Origin: Argopecten irradians
Taxonomy: Eukaryota; Mollusca; Bivalvia; Pectinida; Pectinidae
Length of the DNA: 64,000 nucleotides
Assembly (NCBI RefSeq): GCF_041381155.1
Contig: NC_091142.1
Span: 27,479,963 to 27,543,962, forward strand
Direction: 5' to 3'
In this document: one piece after another, positions 61,501 to 64,000 of the stretch
How the letters are laid out: the number at the start of each line of letters is the position of its first letter
How positions within the stretch are numbered: the first letter of the stretch is position 1
Program-made: the position numbers and the translations under genes
The notes under the pieces: generated by a model
Database searches by the model: none
What the model saw: the letters and a program-made list of their open reading frames with translations, nothing else
Told to the model about the DNA's origin: nothing

Positions 61501-64000
61501 CATGTATTGCTATTGTTAGCAATACATATGTATATTATAAACAAGACGTGTATTAGGTCTAACCCATGTACATGTGTCCGTTTTGGTGACTATTTAAGCT
61601 ATGGTTAATATTACAAAATGAATATAAAAACGAAAACACTTACCTCTCAAAAAAACGAAACTAAAAAGGAGGAACCGAAAGCGCTACACAACACCTACAA
61701 AATACTTCTATTTAGAATGATCGATTTGCTCCAGTATGTATGCCAAAGTTTTGCAATGTAATATTTTTGAGTAGGAGTTACTAATAATGGGGCTCGCTAT
61801 TTACCGTTCCGTAAATTCTACAAACCGCTACCGATGGCGGCGATGAACATCAAAAACGACTAACCGTATCTTTGCCGTAGGCCTTTTAATGATTTAATAA
61901 CGCAGCTTGTAAAAACAAAGCACCGGGTATAGGCCTGATCAGTGATATTAATTATCTTGATGATACCAAGCAAGCAACACAAGCTGTCATAAACCCTATT
62001 GTCCGGCGAAGGGCCGTTGCGAGACAGCTAGGTGTGACAGCATGCCGCGGGGTATCGGCGAACACCTGATCTGTACAGGTAAATTTTTATGTCAGTTACC
62101 TATGATTCTATAACAAATGGTCCATGAAAAATATTCGATACATCGAGAACTTCGATTCATAAAACTTCGATTCATACATGGGTTAGTTAGTAATGTTATA
62201 TAGTGAAGAAATTTGGGACCAGACAAAAAGTTCGATACAGCGAGAAATTTGATTCATCGAAGTTCGAATCATCGAGGTTTGACTGTAGTAGCCTTTTATT
62301 CTTTGGTGCCGATTCTAGGCCTGGGGTCATGCTGATATGACCTGAAAGGGGAGTTGTTAGATCTGGTATTGGAGCGTGATAGTGTAGTGGAATTACAAGT
62401 CTAATCTGATTGAATTTGACCAGTGTATAAAGTGGAATGACCGTCTTCTCTTTGTTTCTTTGGTGGCCTTTATAGACAGATTTTACTGTATATTTCACAG
62501 ACAGTTGTAATCCGCCTGTTAGAGAGTTGTAAGGTGTACGTTCAGAACAAGAAGTCTAACCTGACACATTGGCATCCTGTCCTTGGCTGGTTTTCTCAAA
62601 ACACTGACCAGTGGTAAGTCTGACCCCTGATCTGTAATGAGTTATTTGATTGGCTGTTTAAGGATATTCATGACCATGGGACATGAAATGACCTTTCACC
62701 CTTGACAAGCGGAGTTTCATTTGCAGGAATGTTTAATTAATCATTTTGTTTTCCCCTGGACTGTGCATTTTTTCTTTACTTTTGCTGTAAGATCATTTCA
62801 AATCCCATGTGGGGCAGTTGCCAAGAACTGACTTCAGGTCGTTGGTTTTCTCTGGCATTCCTCCATGACGGTGGCTAGATTACTGAAGATGCTTCACTAT
62901 AAAATTCTCAATAACTGACATTCCTTTTCTAGCCTCCATGCAGCTATGCCGTATGTTGTGAAGCAGCTCCAACTGCTGTGGTGTGAGAAGATGATCCGTC
63001 TACTGTTTCAAGAACTGATCACCTACAAGGAGGCCGACACAGAGAAACAGAGCAGCAAGTCCTCCACGCCATCCAAAAGTGAGTCCTCAATTTATTGTGT
63101 CCCTGTCGTGAATTGGTAGAAGGGGGCATATCATGTCACGTTCTGTCTAATATCTGCTATTTATAAAATCGGCTATTTATTTATCATAAATGATTGTAAA
63201 TTGCCCTGCATATTGAAATTAAAGTTTCTGCTTTCCCGTCTTTAAACAATTTCAGATATGGTGTTGCAACTTCGAATTAAGACCTCATCTTAATTTTTTA
63301 AAGAAGATGTACAGAGTTTTGTAACAGTTATTTCCTCTCAATTAATATGTCAACAAGTCAGTTGATTAGTGTTTGAACTTAAAGTATTGAAATTATAACT
63401 GTTGTCTCTCCTCTCTAAATTAGATATAGTGTCGGTAATCAGCTTGTCACTGTTTCTGGGCCCAGTCTCACAAACATTCCTTAAATAAAAGGAATTCCTA
63501 ACCTTGTATTTTCAATGTACAGTTTCATATATAAGAGAGGTTTAGTTAGTTATTTCCACTCACTCTTTTGTTAGAGTAATCTCCACTGACTGTTTCAGAT
63601 AAAGTGCTGAGAGTATTAGAGAGGTATAGTTAGTTATCTCCACTCACTCTTTCGTTAAATATCTCCCCTCACTGTTTCAGATATAGTATCGAGGGTATGA
63701 CAGATGTATAGTTAGAGTTATCTCCCCTCTCTGTTTCAGATATAGTGCTGAGAGTCCTTGACAAAGCGTCGTCCAAACCTTCAGTGAAGATAAAGCTGGA
63801 AAGTTCCATAGCAACGTCAACGTGTCTACCGTGTGCTCTTTATCAAACGACCATTAACACACTGTCACAACTCCGACTAGACATTCTAGGTGGTCTGAGT
63901 TATAACGACGTGCTACTCCCCATTCTGTGGAAATTTTTATGTGATATGGGCCCAAATTGTGGACTCAAGACATTTGTAGAACTTCTTAGTCAGGCTCCAA
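43596..64000 (+). CDS. UBE3B: Ubiquitin-protein ligase E3B, 5' half (16 exons; continues past the window)
   Basis: Coding exons with GT-AG borders and agreeing phases: 43596-43709, 44945-44994, 45414-45478, 49296-49360, 49732-49788, 50329-50433, 51652-51751, 52735-52820, 54096-54178, 54322-54427, 55500-55620, 55821-55855, 60933-60962, 62501-62613, 62933-63078, 63740-64000 (open). About 512 codons are visible of a family length near 1070. The start [16 protein letters not shown] is followed by an IQ motif ([20 protein letters not shown], residues about 35-54), which in the family binds calmodulin. Further matches are [53 protein letters not shown] and [10 protein letters not shown]. The catalytic HECT domain lies to the right. 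The enzyme transfers ubiquitin from E2 to substrates. The ATG is two bases after an acceptor, so the 5' leader is in another exon. Confidence 0.95.
44444..44800 (-). mobile_element. TTAA-flanked TIR element (MITE), copy 2
   Basis: 357 bases in UBE3B intron 1, flanked by TTAA at 44440-44443 and 44801-44804. The ends are AGATACTCCACCGCTGACAA and the complement of AGATGCTCCACCGCCGGCAG. Its reverse complement aligns with copy 1 at 23738-24073. TIRs are better preserved here than in copy 1. Confidence 0.88.
45530..48016 (+). repeat. 46-bp minisatellite in UBE3B intron 3
   Basis: About 54 tandem units of TTTGTGTTGTGTCTCCTTTA + GATTGTGAGGTTCGCACCAC + AGTATA (46 bases). The array continues for one unit after an inserted element (49030-49080). 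Unit variants are shared in blocks: 45600-46110 recurs at 47215-47725, offset 1615, showing duplication of a multi-unit block. Each unit carries TCTCCTTTAG, which resembles a 3' splice site. Open frames across the array are artefacts. Confidence 0.97.
48019..49029 (+). mobile_element. Tigger/pogo-like non-autonomous DNA element, copy 1
   Basis: 1011 bases starting CAGTCAAACCTCGATGATTC and ending CATCGAGGTTTGACTG, with TA duplicated on both sides (48017-48018 and 49030-49031). It interrupts the 46-bp array, where the target CAGTATATTTG can be read as split at TA. Subterminal repeats of TCGAA/GATGAATCGAA type follow the ends. No transposase frame. TIR form and TA target fit the pogo/Tigger branch of Tc1/mariner. 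A second copy is at 61308-62285. Confidence 0.9.
50031..50328 (+). repeat. 47-bp tandem repeat copied from the exon 6 acceptor
   Basis: Six units of about 47 bases, each reading ATATATGTTATAGCTGTG + TTACATGTCC + GTGACCATGATGTTCTTTA, run straight into the genuine acceptor and first bases of UBE3B exon 6 (TTATAGCTGTGCTACGTATC, acceptor AG at 50327-50328). The unit is a diverged copy of that exon border, so each carries an AG in the same context. Confidence 0.9.
52057..52546. mobile_element. AGCTCGCC-ended TIR element (MITE)
   Basis: Starts AGCTCGCCTATTCGAAGAAT and ends with its approximate complement (TTCTGAATAGGCGAGCT near 52500-52517, then AACAGCTC). Inside are two tandem copies, about 178 bases apart, of a unit with TTTTTGAGCAAGTTTCT and ATGGATGCTGAACG. 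It is a repeat type I associate with bivalves, located in UBE3B intron 7. No coding capacity. Confidence 0.75.
52915..53342. mobile_element. TIR element with AATCTCTCC ends
   Basis: Left end AATCTCTCCCAGGGTTCATT; the right end is the complement of AATCTCTCCTAGGGTGCATT. The TIRs extend about 50 bases with mismatches, including CATTGCGGT and ACCTCTGT. 428 bases long with no open frame of note. The 94-bp tandem array starts immediately at its right end. Confidence 0.85.
53345..53935 (+). repeat. 94-bp tandem repeat in UBE3B intron 8
   Basis: About six copies of a unit beginning GAATGGTTCTTTATATCATG with CTCGCTTACATTATAGTATC and CTCCCTTACCCTTACATTCC, ending ATATATCCAGT. The copy at about 53650-53745 is riddled with small deletions compared with its neighbours. 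The unit is pyrimidine-rich and ends in an acceptor-like CAG. Confidence 0.9.
54794..55156. mobile_element. TTAA-flanked TIR element, second family
   Basis: 363 bases in UBE3B intron 10, between TTAA at 54790-54793 and 55157-55160. Ends are AGTGAATAGTTGGGCAA and the complement of AGTGAACAGTAGGGCAA. Inside, CAGCCGGGAGGACGTTTTA is duplicated in tandem near 54970-55013. It is a MITE-like element without coding capacity. Confidence 0.85.
56098..57040 (+). repeat. 29-bp minisatellite in UBE3B intron 12, left block
   Basis: About 32 units of ATCAGACTGTACAAGTTACC + TCCCTTATC (29 bases), with shorter variants reading CAAGATACCTCCCTTACTTC. The same array resumes at 59258. The long frames translating as repeated [10 protein letters not shown]-type peptides are artefacts of the unit. 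Confidence 0.97.
57188..57415 (+). mobile_element. tRNA-derived SINE with 9-bp target duplication
   Basis: Starts GGGCCGCGGTGGCTGAGTGG, containing an A box (TGGCTGAGTGG), and carries a B box, GTTCGAATCCC, near 57260. After the tRNA-like head comes a body with GGTGGTTTTTCTCCGGGTAC and GACCCTGGCTGTTAATAGGA, ending in an AAACC-rich tail. TGCCCCCTT flanks it on both sides (57179-57187 and 57416-57424). It is transcribed by RNA polymerase III and moved by a LINE in related elements. Confidence 0.93.
57427..58431. mobile_element. TTAA-flanked TIR element, third family
   Basis: 1005 bases between TTAA at 57423-57426 and 58432-58435. Ends GGATGTATTCTTCTGAG and the complement of GGATGTACACCTCTGAG. 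The interior is AT-rich with no transposase. The neighbouring SINE inserted at its left edge, sharing the TT of the TTAA in its target duplication. Confidence 0.8.
58436..59257. other. Unclassified AT-rich segment splitting the 29-bp array
   Basis: About 820 bases with no coding frame, no TIRs recognised and no match elsewhere in the window. It belongs to the 2.2 kb that separates the two blocks of the 29-bp minisatellite. Confidence 0.45.
59258..60880 (+). repeat. 29-bp minisatellite in UBE3B intron 12, right block
   Basis: About 55 more units of the same 29-base repeat as 56098-57040, ending about 50 bases before UBE3B exon 13. Most units read TACCTCCCTTATCATCAGAC, a pyrimidine tract plus AG. 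Variant units (CCCATACAAATTA, TTCAAAGTTACC) occur in the same order at about 60115-60190 and 60750-60830, showing an internal block duplication. Confidence 0.97.
61218..62380. mobile_element. Outer TIR element containing a nested Tigger-like element
   Basis: 61218-61295 (CGCTCCATTACGAGATCTAA, CAACTCCCATTCGGGGTCAT, CCTAGAATCGG) is inverted at 62308-62380 with about 80-85 per cent agreement by eye. Removing the element at 61308-62285 leaves a palindromic unit of about 185 bases, that is a small hairpin MITE. Confidence 0.8.
61308..62285 (-). mobile_element. Tigger/pogo-like non-autonomous DNA element, copy 2
   Basis: 978 bases, CAGTTAAACCTCGATG to CATCGAGGTTTGACTG, with TA on both sides (61306-61307 and 62286-62287). 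The whole element is the reverse complement of 48019-49029 with small indels, including the block around CCGTAAACTTTATAATCATT. It lies in UBE3B intron 13 in the opposite orientation to copy 1. Confidence 0.92.
62795..62880 (+). mobile_element. 5'-truncated SINE fragment
   Basis: TTCAAATCCCATGTGGGGCA, then GTTGCCAAGAACTGACTTCAGG and GGTTTTCTCTGGCATTCCTCC, match the B box and body of the SINE at 57188-57415. The head and the tail are missing. Confidence 0.8.
63590..63739 (+). repeat. Duplicated acceptor region before UBE3B exon 16
   Basis: CTGTTTCAGATA-type acceptor copies end at 63598 and 63680, before the genuine acceptor at 63738-63739 (CTGTTTCAGATATAGTGCTG). Each copy is followed by a diverged version of the first exon bases (AGTGCTGAGAGTATTAGAG and AGTATCGAGGGTATGACAG). 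Use of the first copy would lead to an in-frame stop. Confidence 0.8.

Overview
The window is eukaryotic and most likely from a bivalve mollusc. The two host genes are split by short GT-AG introns. The introns carry arrays rich in CTCCCTTA-type repeats, and there are several repeat types I associate with bivalve genomes: a tRNA-derived SINE, an AGCTCGCC-type TIR element and a GGGTCAGATGACC-ended element. No bacterial, organellar or CRISPR features are present. The species cannot be fixed from sequence alone.

Layout. 1-1759 (minus): 5' part of a DIRS-like retrotransposon, with an intact gag-like ORF and the start of the reverse-transcriptase ORF running off the left edge. 3046-4072 (minus): three consecutive, phase-compatible exons of alanyl-tRNA synthetase. 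4073-12160: mostly anonymous non-coding DNA. 12161-22715: a complete Ty3/Gypsy LTR element of about 10.6 kb, with 1.4-1.5 kb LTRs, a tRNA-Leu-type primer site, frameshifted gag-pol, an intact integrase frame, and an additional intact 632-codon ORF3 that encodes a two-zinc-finger, probably nuclear protein. 22716-36250: a retrotransposon graveyard with one near-full-length LINE at 26104-30340, three broken LINE pieces in both orientations, and several foldback or TIR elements inserted among or into them. 36250-43590: structured non-coding repeats, including a satellite of triple hairpins and a 2.6 kb imperfect inverted repeat.

43596-64000 (plus): the 5' half of the gene for the HECT E3 ubiquitin ligase UBE3B. 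Sixteen exons (about 512 codons) can be joined with consistent phases; the HECT domain lies beyond the right edge. Its introns hold large minisatellites (46, 47, 94 and 29 bp units), two oppositely oriented Tigger/pogo-like elements, TTAA-flanked TIR elements and a SINE.

The most interesting points are ORF3 of the Gypsy element, which begins exactly at a splice-acceptor-like site and carries zinc fingers, a basic nuclear signal and a PxDLS corepressor-type motif, and the fact that the minisatellites in UBE3B carry acceptor-like sequence, two of them visibly copied from the real acceptor of the adjacent exon.
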